64,000 nt of DNA from Luzula sylvatica. Taxonomy: Eukaryota; Streptophyta; Magnoliopsida; Poales; Juncaceae. Made by a program: the position numbers and the translations under genes. The stretch spans positions 18,192,414-18,256,413 of the forward strand of contig OX326958.1 in the NCBI GenBank assembly GCA_946800325.1, written 5' to 3'. Numbering within the stretch: the stretch's first letter is position 1; every line of letters begins with the position of its first letter. Shown here piece after piece: positions 1 to 10,852 of the stretch. The notes under the pieces were generated by a model. That model was not told the DNA's origin, did not search any database, and was given only the letters and a program-made list of their open reading frames with translations.

Positions 1-305
1 TCGCCATCGTTTCGCCTCATTTTCGCCCTCTAGGGTTTCGTCTGGATTCGCTCTTTTTTTTTCCGTCGCATGAAAGAGAAGAGAGAGAGAAGAAGGGGAG
101 TATGTGGGGGGGAGCCCATGAGACCTGGGTAAACTCGGTTTACATGGACCGTATTATTATAGCATGCAATGGTCCATGTAAGCCCGGTCCAATTGGATTG
201 TGACCGTCCAATCTTCATTAATCTTGATCGGACGGCTGATGCGAGTCTGGTGACGTGGACGCACCAGATCACAGCGATTTTGTTAACTTTATACATAACA
301 TTAAT
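1..305. other. Left edge, unassigned sequence
   Basis: No gene is recognisable. There is a short purine-rich run near 70-100 and unique-looking sequence up to the abrupt start of LINE-type coding sequence near 306. This is probably the flank of a 5'-truncated LINE. Confidence 0.4.
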
Positions 306-660
306 TTGTGGAAGCATCGGCACAAAACTTGAAATTGATTACTAAAGCAATAGAGATATTTACCGGAATAATGGGGTTAGAAATAAATCGGGATAAAACG
401 AGCTTCTCAACATTCAACATACCCGCGCATATAGATGAAACGATCGGACGTCTCCTATCTCGTCAAAAAAAGGATATTCCGATAAAATACCTAGGGTTGT
501 CATTATCATACCAAAAGCCGAAAAGGATACTCTTTTTATCCCTTATCAAGAAAATACAAGACAAATTAGCCTCATGGAAAGAAAGATTGTTATCAATGGA
601 GGAAAGATTAACCCTAGCACAAGCCACGCTAGCATCCATCCCAATATATGAAATGCAAGT
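306..660 (+). pseudogene. LINE reverse transcriptase fragment, upstream part
   Basis: An open stretch of about 118 codons encodes the end of a plant non-LTR (L1-type) reverse transcriptase. Visible marks are GLEINRDKTS and IKYLGLSLS (the usual GLKIN..KSE and YLGLPL region), then LASWKERLLS and ASIPIYEMQV. There is no upstream endonuclease or RT core, so the LINE is 5'-truncated. The frame is cut at 660/661 by the LTR of element A and resumes near 10853 after a loss of coding sequence that I estimate at about 65-70 codons. Inactive. Confidence 0.8.
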
Positions 661-2187
661 TGTTGGTTAATTCTAACCTAGAGGGGGTGAATAGGTAACC
701 TAGTGAGCAATTTTCGACTAAGGTGTACAAATTCTAAATTAATGCGGAAGCTAAAATGATGTAATTTAAATTATGAAAAATACCGAACACTTGAACACAC
801 GATGTTTGATTACGGAATTCGGTAGGTTGTTGCTTTGTAGATTTAACTCACCGTCTACTTGCTCAATCGACCGATTCGATTGAATACAAGTACCTACGTC
901 TCTGGGGATGCCTTGTGCCTTTTCGGCTTTCGATTGAATTCCCGAGTCACTCATACAAGGTTTTGCCTAGATCGATTTACACGTTTTTCTATCGATCTAT
1001 AGCGGGCTTTACACTCTTTGTACTAGCCTATTACAATTCTCTAATACGAACTAAACGTGATCGGTCACGCAAGTTGGGAATCGTATTTGATGGTGGAAGA
1101 AAAGGGATTAATCTCTAAGAAATGTTTAGAAGATTATTGGCTCAAAGGATTTAGCAAATTCTCTCTTTTGAATGTAGAAATAAGATTATTGAAGTGATGA
1201 GAGAGAATGAGGGAAGGATTCTATTTATAGAACACATAGACCCTTCCCAAAATCTGCTTTTTCTGTATAGTCCGTTACAACGGACATGAGGTCCGTTGTA
1301 ACGGACACAAGTCAAAACTAGCTGTTAAAGCTGACATATTCAAATTATTACACAGTCCGTTACAACGGAACATATGTCCGTTGTAACGGAAGTCTGTGTT
1401 AAGAAGTTCGTTGCAACGAACTGATGAGTCCGTTACAACGGACATCATACTGGGACTTCACTTCAGTTTGATTTTAATTCCCGTTACAACGGAGAATACT
1501 CCGTTATATCATTGAGAGGAACATCGTTAGAACGGATTGGTTAATCCGTTACAACAGACATGAGGAGAAAACTGTTGTACTGAAGTGAATTCAATGTCCG
1601 TTACAACGGACATAGCCCTGTGACATCCTTCAAGATTTAATTAGCGTTGTAACGGACATACTTCCGTTACAACGCTTTGTTGGTGTCCGTTATAACGGAT
1701 TGGTTAATCCGTTACAACGGACTATACTGTGATTGCCATACTTGAATAGGGCGAGTATGTCCGTTACAACGGACAGTGAGGTCCGTTGTAACGGACATCC
1801 TTCTTTCTGCCTTTTATTTTAGTTCATCATTTTGATGTATTTTGAATATATTTATTTGACTTAATTTGAGCTCAATCATTCATAAACAAGTTTAGAAATA
1901 TCTATAATTAGTTTGGGTGATTAGATTGAATATTTCAACTTGCGAAATCTTCGATGTCTTGATCTTCTTTGCTAATCTTCGGCATCTTGATTCTTCTATG
2001 TCTTGATCTTCTTCTTCATTCTTTGATGTCTTGATCCTTGCTATTCTTGATTGATTTTTGCTTGTTTATGTTGATCTTCTTATTGCATTTTGTACCTATG
2101 TATCCTATACAATGTTCTCGATAGATTTTGTTAGTAGTATCGACATTGTTTTTGAGATAATCAAACAACTGGAAATTTGAACCAACA
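661..2187 (-). repeat. 3' LTR of element A (full length, 1527 bp)
   Basis: On the plus strand the LTR begins TGTTGGTTAATTC and ends GAACCAACA, so its ends are TG...CA. Its first ~630 bp match 10217-10850 with few differences. The middle (about 1265-1800) is packed with short palindromes, annotated separately. The terminus is set by the adjacent polypurine tract. Confidence 0.88.
1265..1800. repeat. Cluster of paired palindromes in the LTR of element A
   Basis: About 17 perfect or near-perfect copies of a palindrome close to GTCCGTTGTAACGGAC or TCCGTTACAACGGA occur in ~540 bp. Many are in pairs separated by only a few bases, with ACTGT-like sequence often following a pair (for example near 1725). 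Each copy could form a short hairpin or bind a dimeric protein. The half-site AACGG is also the core of plant MYB/MSA-type sites. Function unknown. Confidence 0.8.
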
Positions 2188-2200
2188 AACTCCCCCTTTT
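2188..2200 (-). promoter_or_regulatory. Polypurine tract of element A
   Basis: The minus strand reads AAAAGGGGGAGTT directly before the LTR start TGTTGG. This is the standard place and composition of the plus-strand DNA priming site and it sets the element's orientation. Further GGGGGAGC-type purine tracts lie at 2330-2360. Confidence 0.85.
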
Positions 2201-2203
2201 GAT

Positions 2204-3060
2204 TCATTTCAAAACAATGTCGATTTGGAGAGATACATCGATTATAGGTATCTTTCCAATATGATTATCTTTTCTCCCCCTTTTTGAATATGGATCAAAA
2301 GGGAACGAATCAGAAAAATCATGAAGGAAAGCTCCCCCTACATACAAGCTCCCCCTAACTAATTGCATATCGCAATTGTGTAGGCATTTATGTAGTTGAT
2401 AAACTTGCATATCATGAATGATTTTGATGAAAAATATGAGGGGTAATTTGAATTTTGGAATTTTACAAGTTGTGAGAATGAACACAATGAGTTGGAGTGG
2501 TCGATTTGTCGTAACGGTGTCTTTGGATTTGAAACCGGATGACTTGGTGTGCTTACCCTTTTCACACGCATCACATAGTCCTTCTAATTTGAGTTTATGT
2601 GATGGTAAGCCCCTAACAAGTTCCTTTTTGGACAATCGGTGGATCGTCTCCATGCATATGTGGCCTAGTCTCCTATGCCACAATCGTGAAATCGATTCCG
2701 ATACGGTGAGACAATGGATTCCCGGCATGAAAGATTTAAAGTCGAAGTAGTATACATTATCATGTCGGGTTCCTTTGCACACCGTAGTATTGTCTATCAT
2801 TCGATCAATTAGACATGAGGATTGATCGAATTTTACACAATACCAGGCATCACATAATTGACTTATACTAATTAAATTATGTTTTAGCCCTATGACAAGG
2901 TAAACATTTTCTAGGATCCAATTTGTGGTTCCTATAGAACCGATACCGACAATTTTACCTTTTTGGTTACCTCCGAATGTAACGTCTCCTCCTTTGAAAG
3001 GTTTTAGATATTTGAACATTTCTCGGTTTCAAGTCATGTGTCTAGAGCAACCACTATCTA
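2204..3060 (-). pseudogene. Element A pol fragment: protease and GAG-pre-integrase
   Basis: Reading from 3060 downward, the aspartic protease active-site stretch DSGCSRHMT is followed by an in-frame TGA, then VTFGGNQKGKIVGIGSIG and NLISISQLCDAW. The GAG-pre-integrase domain follows (LWHRRLGHICMETI ... CDACEKGKHTKSSG). Homology ends near 2480; the rest is AT-rich sequence running to the polypurine tract. Integrase core, reverse transcriptase and RNase H are absent, so this is an internal deletion derivative. Sequence encoding the residues just before DSG (WCL) lies on the other side of the CACTA-type insertion near 6141-6150. Confidence 0.85.
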
Positions 3061-3075
3061 CACTACAACATACAT

Positions 3076-3365
3076 GGGCTATTGGGGCGGCCAAAACCGA
3101 CCCAACAAGACCTCAAAACCGCCCCAATAGTTTATTGGAACCGTCAGACGACCCTAACTAGCCGACCCTAAAGGTCGCGTTCCTGTCAGGGGCGGGCCGA
3201 CCCTATAGTCCTTTTGGGGGGGTATTTAATGGGGCGGGCCGACTCTAAATGCATATCAAGTCAGATCAGTACGTTTAACAGGGCAGGAGTCAAATCAGTA
3301 CGTTAATGGGGCGGGCCGACCCTATAACACACATTAATGGGGCGGGCCGACCCTATAACCCTCTG
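3076..3365. repeat. Left subterminal repeats of CACTA-type element 1
   Basis: Repeated copies of a motif close to ATGGGGCGGGCCGACCC occur, for example near 3185, 3230, 3307 and 3340. Related copies lie at the right end (5820-6115). Such subterminal repeats are the transposase binding sites in known CACTA elements. Confidence 0.75.
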
Positions 3366-5590
3366 CCGTCAAATCAATCAATTATTCGCAATATAATTAT
3401 TAATTATATAAATAATTATATAATTATATTAATTAGTAATTATTCGAAATTTTATATTATAATTAGTAATTATATAATAATTTATATAATTATATTAATT
3501 GTTAATTATTATATAATAGTTTATATAATTATATTAATTATTATATAATTATATTTACATGAAATACTAATCCTACGCGCAAATTCAACAAACAATCAAA
3601 TACACAAACACACAAACATAAATCCTACGCGTAAATTCAACAAAGAAGACTAATTATTACATACAAATTTGACCAAAAAGATGGTGAAAATGAATTTTTA
3701 AAACTTAAACAAAATAATAATAATGAAGAGGCCAAATTATTACAACATTAATTTTTTGACAGATTTAAAAATAGTACAAACAGATCTAGAAAAATTAACC
3801 GTCTTGAGAGGACAACTCTCTTCTCGACTTCCTCCACTTGTTTTTTGCCGCTAATCACATTGTTTAACCTAGTTATGAAAAAAAGACAAGAAATAAATGT
3901 AAGTTTTCATTTATAAAACTTAAAATGACGAGTAAAAATTACAAACGTTAATTCAACAAAGGAAAAAAAAAAGAGGCTATGTATGCATTATCTCTAACGA
4001 CTTCCTCCACTTGTTTATAGAACCAAATTCAGCAAAATATCAACCTTAAAACTCAATTCTCAGGACAAAAAACAGTAAACCCTAATTCAAAAATTATTTT
4101 GTGTAGAAACAAATATCTAATACAAACCCAAAAAACAGAGAAAATATTTTCACAGCAATAATATTCTGTGTAAGTTTAAACAGCAATAAAAAATATACTA
4201 AAATTATTTTAATATTTTAACAGTATCAAAATTTTACTAATTATTATACTTTTATTGTATTTATTATTATACTAAATACTTAATATTCAAAAAGTGTACT
4301 AAATAATACACTAAATATATTACTCTAAATAAAACAGTAATAAAGGTAATTTGGACCTTGCCTTCGAGTTTATTTGGGATTGTTTCGAATGCGAGAAGAT
4401 CGGCTTCGGATTCGACAAAAACTTGAACTCTTCATCTTTGGAAATTGACAATTGGGCAAACTGAAGTCCGTCTGCGATGAAACCGAAACATAATTGACCA
4501 TGACATATTAGTTAAATAATACTCAATTAAACGTAAATTTAAACAATTGAAATTTATTAAACAGAATTCGAAAATTAAATTGAAACAGAATTGACAATGT
4601 ATTCTCAGTTCCGTTCCGGTAAAACATGATTCCACAATTGAAGTTTATTAAATAGAATTGATCATATTGACCTTAGTCCAAAAGATATCTTTCGAAAATC
4701 GAGCTCGTCTCTCCTCACCTCGCCTCCCAACGGCTCGCCTCGCCTCGCCTCCCAACGTCTCGCCTCGCCTAGAGTCCCAACGTCTCGCGTAAAAATGTTT
4801 CACCAACGTAAAATCGTTCCTGCCAGATTTGAAAAAAATCAATATTTTTAACCTTTAAAATATATAATTCCTGTCATAACTAAAAAAAATATTAATTTAT
4901 AGTTCCTGCCAGATTTATAATTCTTGCCAGATTATAAAAATGATAAATAAAAATTAAGTATAATTCCTCCCAGATTTATAGTTCCTGCCATAATTAAAAA
5001 ACACATAAAAAAGCATTGATTTTTCTACATGCATAAAAATACCTAAAAGAAGAATAAATATTGGAATAAAAAAACATAATTAAAAATACAGTTTAAAAAT
5101 AAAATAAAATATTAAAAAACAATACAAAAAGGCAGAAAATGCCTAAAACAAGGATTTTGCTGCATGCATAACAAATCAGGTGTAAAAAATTTGCAAATTT
5201 TTCGCTGTTATGAAAATAGTATTAAAAAGAATCCAAATTTTTCGCTGATTCCAGATTTCACAGGGATTTTGTTCAAAAACTGGTAAATGTGCTGTTTTTT
5301 GCTAAAACCTTCAAAAAATCGAACATGTTACAAAAACAAAAGAAAATCGAAAGAAATACACTAGATATTACAGTAAAAATTCAAACAATAAACCCTAGAT
5401 CAAAGATGTTACAGTAAAAAATCGAAAAAGGGGGATTTTGCGTTAAAATCAAGGATTTCACAGTACAAAATAAAAAGAAATACATACGAGCTAATAAAAA
5501 CTGGTATTTTATAGTTAAAAACACTAGATATTTGAACAAAAATTAAACTAGCAACATAGATTCATACCTTCAAACAGAAATCTCAAACCG
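3366..5590. other. AT-rich interior of CACTA-type element 1
   Basis: No convincing coding region. 3380-3560 is a simple AT-rich run of ATAATTA units. Near 4390-4412 lies a motif (GCGAGAAGATCGGCTTCGG) found inverted in the second CACTA-type element. 4690-4790 holds CTCGCCTC-type repeats. Confidence 0.5.
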
Positions 5591-5819
5591 TGCTTGCCAA
5601 AAACTATCTCCATTTGTTCACTTCTTCAAACCGAGATGGGAGAGAGGGCAAGAAAATGTCATAGAGAAAAAAATGGAAGAGAAGAGAGGTTGCGATTTGG
5701 GGCAGATTTGAATGAAGAGAGAGGAGTTGGAGGAAAAAACGAAGAGGGGAGAGAAAAAAGAGAGGGAAAAGAAAGTGGGGGACACAGATGCTTTTGTCAG
5801 GGGTTTTGGGTCGGTGCCT

Positions 5820-6115
5820 TTTGGGGCGGGCCGACCCAATGGCTTGTAGGGTCGGTCTGTAATTGGGGCGGGCAGTTGCAAATCACTATTGGGGCGGTAT
5901 CTTTTATTGGGGCGGGCAGTTGCAGAAGGTAGGGGCGGGCTGACCCAAATTTCAGCCGACCCAATAGTCTTTTTGGGACGGTACACATGTTTTGGGACGG
6001 GCCGACCCTGTTTTTTGAACTTATTGGGGCGGACCGATCCTGATTTGACCGACCCTAATGTGTTATTGGGGCGGGCAGACCCAATAACAACACAAATTTA
6101 GGGGCGGCCCGACCC
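5820..6115. repeat. Right subterminal repeats of CACTA-type element 1
   Basis: Six or more variants of TTGGGGCGGGCCGACCC lie in ~300 bp, for example at 5821, 5865, 5890, 5932, 5990, 6027 and 6068. They mirror those of the left end. Confidence 0.75.
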
Positions 6116-6143
6116 TAAAAAACAATTATGTTGTAGTGAGCTA

Positions 6144-7388
6144 GACACCATTTCGATGACTTATTTGTGAAACTTAGGCACATCTATAAGAAATTCATAT
6201 TAGTTGATAGTTAAAAAAAAATTAATCTAATACGAATTCTTATACTCATACTCCCCCTCAATGTTTGGCTTATGGTAGTAGGGTGAGAGAGTAAGTTGTC
6301 ACACATGACTTAAGTCATTTGAGGTCCAACACCTCTTGAGGTGGACGGACCCATGGTGTGACGATCTTTGCGCATCCACATAACCTTTGGGTTGAGTTTA
6401 GGATTGCGAAGATCACCACTAGTGGAGATGTGTCATAATTTACAACAATAATTGCAAAAGGCAATGGTTGGTTGGTTGATGGTTGCGGAACTCTTGACAA
6501 AATGATTCGAGAGTTGGTTTGTGTAGTTTCTCTTTTGAATTACCGGTTTGGTTGTTTTGGAAAAATAATTTTTGTTTGAAAATGTTTTTGTGTGTAATTG
6601 AAATGTTTGGGAGACCTTGTTTGATAAGTTGCGTTGGTGTGGTAATTCACCTCATAGAAATACCCATTTGGTCCCCTCTTGAACAAGTAATCAGATCGTT
6701 CCAAATTGTTACGTCTATGAGATGTGTTTTGTGTAAAATGATTAGTCCTATTATTATAGCTAAGATTTTTAGGTTTTTTCCATTTTGACACTTTTACCCT
6801 GGTTATAGTCACGGTACATGAAAGCATTTCCGTGACTATGTGTTCGATTGTTCTCCCATTTCAATTTTTGATCATTGGATTTGGAAGGACCGGGTTTATT
6901 ACCGTTATCCTTGTTGAACCCTAAACCGGATTTGTCATTGGGTTCTTGTCCCTTTGATGACCCTTTCAAAACTTCATCCAATGAAGGAGTGCTAGATGCA
7001 ATAGATGCACAAGCCCTCTTCAAGGATTCATTTTCAACTTTTGAATTTTGAAGTTCGACTTTTAGGTGTGAGATCTCGCTTTTGAGAGCTTGACACTAAC
7101 ATTTTGAAAAACCTTGAAATTCATTTATTTGTGCCTTGTACGACCTAATCGATAATTCTAAAGAAACCACCTTTTCCTTGAGAGCTAGTAGTGAGCTCTC
7201 AACTTTACCCTCATTTTGTCGAGGTTCATCGACGTCTCTCAAGAGTGCGTCAAACGACTCAAGCTCTACGTTTGTATTAAATTTAGATGATGAACAAGAG
7301 CTTGAGATTGGTGATGAGTGCGAAAATGATAGGGTTTTACGCACTCATATGGACTTAAAACGTTTTAGAAATTGTACTAAATGAACTC
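6144..7388 (-). pseudogene. Element A gag, C-terminal part
   Basis: Broken frames encode, in minus-strand order, an acidic region and coiled-coil (LESFDALLRDVDEPRQ, KVVSLELSIRSYKAQINEF), then KRACASIASSTPSLDEVL, KWENNRTHSHGNAFMYRDY and LFKRGPNGYFYEV. A decayed second zinc knuckle (FCNYCCK...) and the ending MRKDRHTMGPSTS follow. Each segment has a counterpart in gag of element D (48264-49796), which shows common ancestry. Several frameshifts are present. A polypurine-like stretch (on plus, ACTCCCCCTCAAT, near 6250) sits between gag and protease and is also present in element D. Confidence 0.78.
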
Positions 7389-7397
7389 TTAAATGTT

Positions 7398-8829
7398 AAA
7401 ATACTAACAAAACCACAAGAATTGCTCGTTGGCATCTTGTTTGAGTATATTTGCAGATTTATGTACAATACAGGATAAAAAGGCCTCTAGAAGTGAAGAA
7501 ATGCAAGTATCGAGGGTCTCGGCACCGTTCCAAGCTTTCACAGTGCAAAACAAGCCAAAATCGCAATTATTGTTGGAAGATCAAAAAAATGGAAAGAATC
7601 TGCAGAATCTCAGAATTTGGCAAGTAATAAAATGGTCATATCTTTTGATTGGTAACTCCAAATTTGGTGATTCAAGTTGACATAACTTCAGGAAGGAATC
7701 CTCTAAAAGATTGCATAATTCACACCTCATATTTCGTGGCCCAGACCATGATATGGGCCCACTTTCTACAGGCATGTATGCTGTGACCTAACCCTAGCCG
7801 TTGACTATAAAAGGCTACCGCTGCCTTTGCTAGGGTTACCTTTTCATCTTGGATTTTCATCCTTTCACCAGCCACCATCCACCTCTCACCCTCCTCTTTC
7901 TCCACTCGCCTCATAAACCTTTTCGCAGCCGTCAACCATCGAAGAAGATCACGTCGTTTAGGAGCCGGAGTTTACGAAGAAGAAGACGTTCGTCAACAAA
8001 TCGGTTTACTCTTTCTCGTGTTTAGTTTTATGATATATTTGATATTTAGATTTGTTTTGTTGTCGAACATGAGTAGCTAAACATTTATCTAGGGTTTAGG
8101 GTTCATTAATACTTGTGATGTTTTGGTAGTATTATATGCTTTGTTTCTTTCAGATTTGATTTGTGTTTTGTGCCTTGATATTACTCGTCTTAATTAACCG
8201 TTTGTACGTGTTTATGCCAGCCTAAGTGACATAGGTTAGGACATCCTTGACTAAGTAGCGAGAGTGGACGTTTAGGATTGTTTAAGCCCTCAAATAAACT
8301 CGTCAAACCAAGTAGTTAAGATCGTTTTAGGTTAACCTTGCGAAGCGAGAGCGGAGTGAGAAACCAGATTGTAAACGCACAAACTTGGACCGTTGTATTC
8401 TAAGAACATTGGTACACGTCACCCACGGGATTATAGGATTATCATAGAGCGTAACGGGTCTTTCTTAGGCATAGTCAGCGAGAGCAAGAGTATTTAGGTT
8501 GGATACGTCTAGTCGCGAGCGAGAGCCGGTCTAGGAAGAATAGGATAACACCTCCACCAAAGTCAGATTTCGAGAGAGCGTTTAGCAACCTTTAGAACAC
8601 ACCAAATCATCCAAGTAGAATCCGAATACCCTAGAGTCCTCTCCTATACTAAAAAACCCTTTCTTTTCTGTTAAAATATGTCCCGAATCTACCAACAAAC
8701 CTCAGTTTTAGATCGAGTCGAATTGTGAATCAGAAGTCGCCGCTAGTACTCAACCCTCTCTGTGGATCGACCCTTAACGTACTCAACGAATAACATGCGC
8801 TTGTGGTCCAATTAGAGTCATTTAGGGTT
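7398..8829 (+). mobile_element. LTR-like insertion in gag of element A
   Basis: This 1.4-kb block interrupts gag coding and is flanked by a 9-bp direct repeat TTAAATGTT (7389-7397 and 8830-8838). It has promoter-like layout on the plus strand: a TATA box (CTATAAAAGG, near 7805), then pyrimidine-rich leader, and near its end CTGTGGATCGACCC, a phrase typical of the U5 end of plant gypsy LTRs. It is most likely a solo gypsy LTR. The 9-bp repeat would instead fit a Mutator-type element, and clean TG...CA ends were not found. No coding sequence. Confidence 0.5.
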
Positions 8830-8879
8830 TTAAATGTTGAAAAGCCCTGCTTAAACGTAAATACGCAACAATTGGCTTA

Positions 8880-10168
8880 ATTAAATTAATTTTAGAGTTG
8901 AGATATACCTCATGACCGAGGTCATGTGATGCGTTGGATGTTGAGGCGAGAGATGTGACACTTGGAGAACGACTCACAAGAGGTTCCGGTATTGGGGCTC
9001 GTTGGAAGAGCATTGCTTGAATTACTCTTTCCACGACATCGTCCACCGATGGGGTGATTTCCGCCATTAGTACTAGAGGTTTCTCGGTCCGAGTTGCATT
9101 CCGAGTCGGATGACGTACTTGAAGCATCCGATTCTCCCGATCGTCCTACTACACGAGCTTTATATGCCTTTTTCTTTTTGAAATCTTTACCTTTTTCGTT
9201 GGATCGTTCGTTGTGACCTTTGTCTTCATGTCGCCTCTCATGTCGAGGTTCGCGCCTTTCCCTATCTTTGCGATCATCATCCTTCTTGTTCCATGGAGCA
9301 TGTTCGGATGAAGGGTCCAACATGTCTCGATTGTGTGACCCTTCTTGTTGCACTCAAAACAATACGGCTTCAAGTTTTGTCGTTTGCGGTTGTCGTTGAA
9401 TCGTCTTTCGTGTGACCTAAATTCACGAAATTTTCTTACCAAGAGAGGTATTTCACTCTCATCGTCGCTAGCCTCCAATGCAGGTAAGGCATTGACTTTG
9501 GGGCGTGATGTCGAACGACTCTCTTGGTTGAGTTGTTTGAGACGGGCTTCGAAGTTTCGAAAATAACTTACCAAGTCTTCGGGCGACATGTCTTGTGTAT
9601 CCATCATTGTCTCCAACGCCACCCTTAGGGTCTCCCAACTTGTTGGCACTGCTCGAATTAATTTATTTACAACTCGAGAGTTTGTTAGGGACTCTCCAAG
9701 AGCGGTGAATCTGTTTTTGATATGATTCATTCTAGTGTACATATCATCAACGGATTCACCCTCGATCATTCGGAAACTATCAAATTGTTGATCGAGTCCC
9801 ATTAGTTTGGTTCTCTTCATTTGATCGTTTCCTTCAAATCGATTGAGGAGAGCACGCCACATTTTATATGAGGTATCACATCCATCTACTAAGACGGATA
9901 GTGATCCTACCATGTTGGTGAGAATCAAGTTTTGGGCATATATGTCGGAGGTTTCCTCAATGGATGATTCGGATGTTAATGATGTTTTACCGTGGGCGTC
10001 GGTAATCGAAGTGAGTATGAAACCCTCTTCTACTACCAATTTTAGCCCTTGGATGGTAAATACATTTAACATGCACCGTTTCCAAATATTCCAATTTTTA
10101 CCGTCCAATTTGTCGGGATAGGTAAGTTGCATTTTGGGAATAGTATTGTTGGCCATGATCGTATACAA
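8880..10168 (-). pseudogene. Element A gag, N-terminal part (UBN2 type)
   Basis: The first frame starts at 10168 and gives 339 codons of a copia gag (nucleocapsid precursor). The UBN2-type capsid region spans roughly residues 20-205 (NWNIWKRCML, YKMWRALLNRFEG, MDTQDMSPEDLVSYF). A zinc knuckle CFECNKKGHTIETC (CX2CX4HX4C) lies near residues 270-283. Coding then shifts frame at about 9300-9350 and continues with a very charged segment (DDDRKDRERREP, HERRHEDKG), with another shift near 9127. It runs out at the LTR-like insertion. The start is close behind the primer binding site, as usual for gag. Confidence 0.85.
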
Positions 10169-10204
10169 GTTGTCAATTACACAAAGAGACGGTTAGTATT
10201 TTGA

Positions 10205-10214
10205 TCTGATACCA
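10205..10214 (-). promoter_or_regulatory. Primer binding site of element A
   Basis: The minus strand reads TGGTATCAGA two bases inside the 5' LTR, matching the complement of the plant initiator-methionine tRNA 3' end used by most copia elements. Confidence 0.88.
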
Positions 10215-10216
10215 AT

Positions 10217-10850
10217 TGTTGGTTAATTCTAACCTAGAGGGGGGTGAATAGGCAACCTAGTGAGCAATTTTCAACTGAGGTATACAAATTCTAAATTAAT
10301 GCGGAAGCTAAAATGATGTAATTTAAATTATGAAAAATACCGAACACTTGAACACACGATGTTTGATTACGGAGTTCGGTAGGTGGTTGCTTTGTAGCTT
10401 TAACTCACCGTCTATTTGCTCAATCGACCGATTCGATTGAATACAAGTACCTACGTCTCCGGGGATGCCTTGTGCCTTTTCGGCTTTCGATTGAATTCCC
10501 GAGTCATTGGTACAAGATTTTGCCTAGATCGATTTACACGTTTTTCTATCGATCTATAGCGGGCTTTACACTCTTTGTACTAGCCTATTACAATTCTCTA
10601 ATACGAACTAAACGTGATCGGTCACGCAAGTTGGGAATCGTATTTGATGGTGGAAGAAAAGGGATTAATCTCTAAGAAATGTTTAGAAGATTATTGGCTC
10701 AAAGGATTTAGCAAATTCTCTCTTTTGAATGTAGAAATAAGATTATTGAAGTGATGAGAGAGAATGAGGGAAGGATTCTATTTATAGAACACATAGACCC
10801 TTCCCAAAATCTGTTTTTTTCTGTATAGTCCGTTACAACGGACATGAGGT
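10217..10850 (-). repeat. Truncated 5' LTR of element A
   Basis: Starts TGTTGGTTAATTC and follows 661-1290 with few differences. Similarity stops just after GACATGAGGTC near 10851, so about 890 bp of LTR including nearly all of the palindrome cluster are gone. The sequence after the break is LINE coding in a continuing frame, so one deletion removed the LTR end and part of the LINE. Confidence 0.85.
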
Positions 10851-10852
10851 CA

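Larger units (their letters stand above)
3061..6140. mobile_element. Non-autonomous CACTA-type transposon 1
   Basis: The element starts CACTACAACA (3061) and ends with the inverted copy TGTTGTAGTG (6129-6138) plus two bases AG. The 3-bp duplication CTA lies at 3058-3060 and 6141-6143, and joining the flanks restores the protease reading WCLDSG. Both ends carry arrays of a GC-rich subterminal repeat, as expected for CACTA elements. No transposase is seen: the interior is AT-rich, with a purine-rich block at 5630-5800 and a GC-rich block at 4690-4800. It shares an internal motif with the second CACTA-type element. Confidence 0.82.
661..10850 (-). mobile_element. Element A: defective Ty1/copia-type LTR retrotransposon
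   Basis: The element reads on the minus strand. Its 5' LTR is the truncated copy at 10217-10850 and its 3' LTR is the full copy at 661-2187. A primer binding site matching the initiator-Met tRNA end (TGGTATCAGA) adjoins the 5' LTR and a polypurine tract adjoins the 3' LTR. Inside are gag with UBN2-like region and zinc knuckles, the protease DSG motif and a GAG-pre-integrase domain. Integrase core, reverse transcriptase and RNase H are missing. A CACTA-type element (3061-6140) and an LTR-like sequence (about 7398-8829) have inserted. The combination of a long gag with coiled-coil region and long LTRs suggests the Maximus/SIRE lineage, with low certainty. No target duplication survives because the right edge is deleted. 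Confidence 0.85.

Noticed and set aside
1265..1800. CRISPR-like array
   Set aside because: Repeats are short palindromes with irregular tiny spacers in a plant LTR; this is neither a CRISPR layout nor a prokaryotic context.
5594..5988. Overlapping frames on both strands near the right end of CACTA-type element 1
   Set aside because: They follow purine-rich and subterminal repeat sequence in several frames; composition is low complexity and no transposase motif is present.
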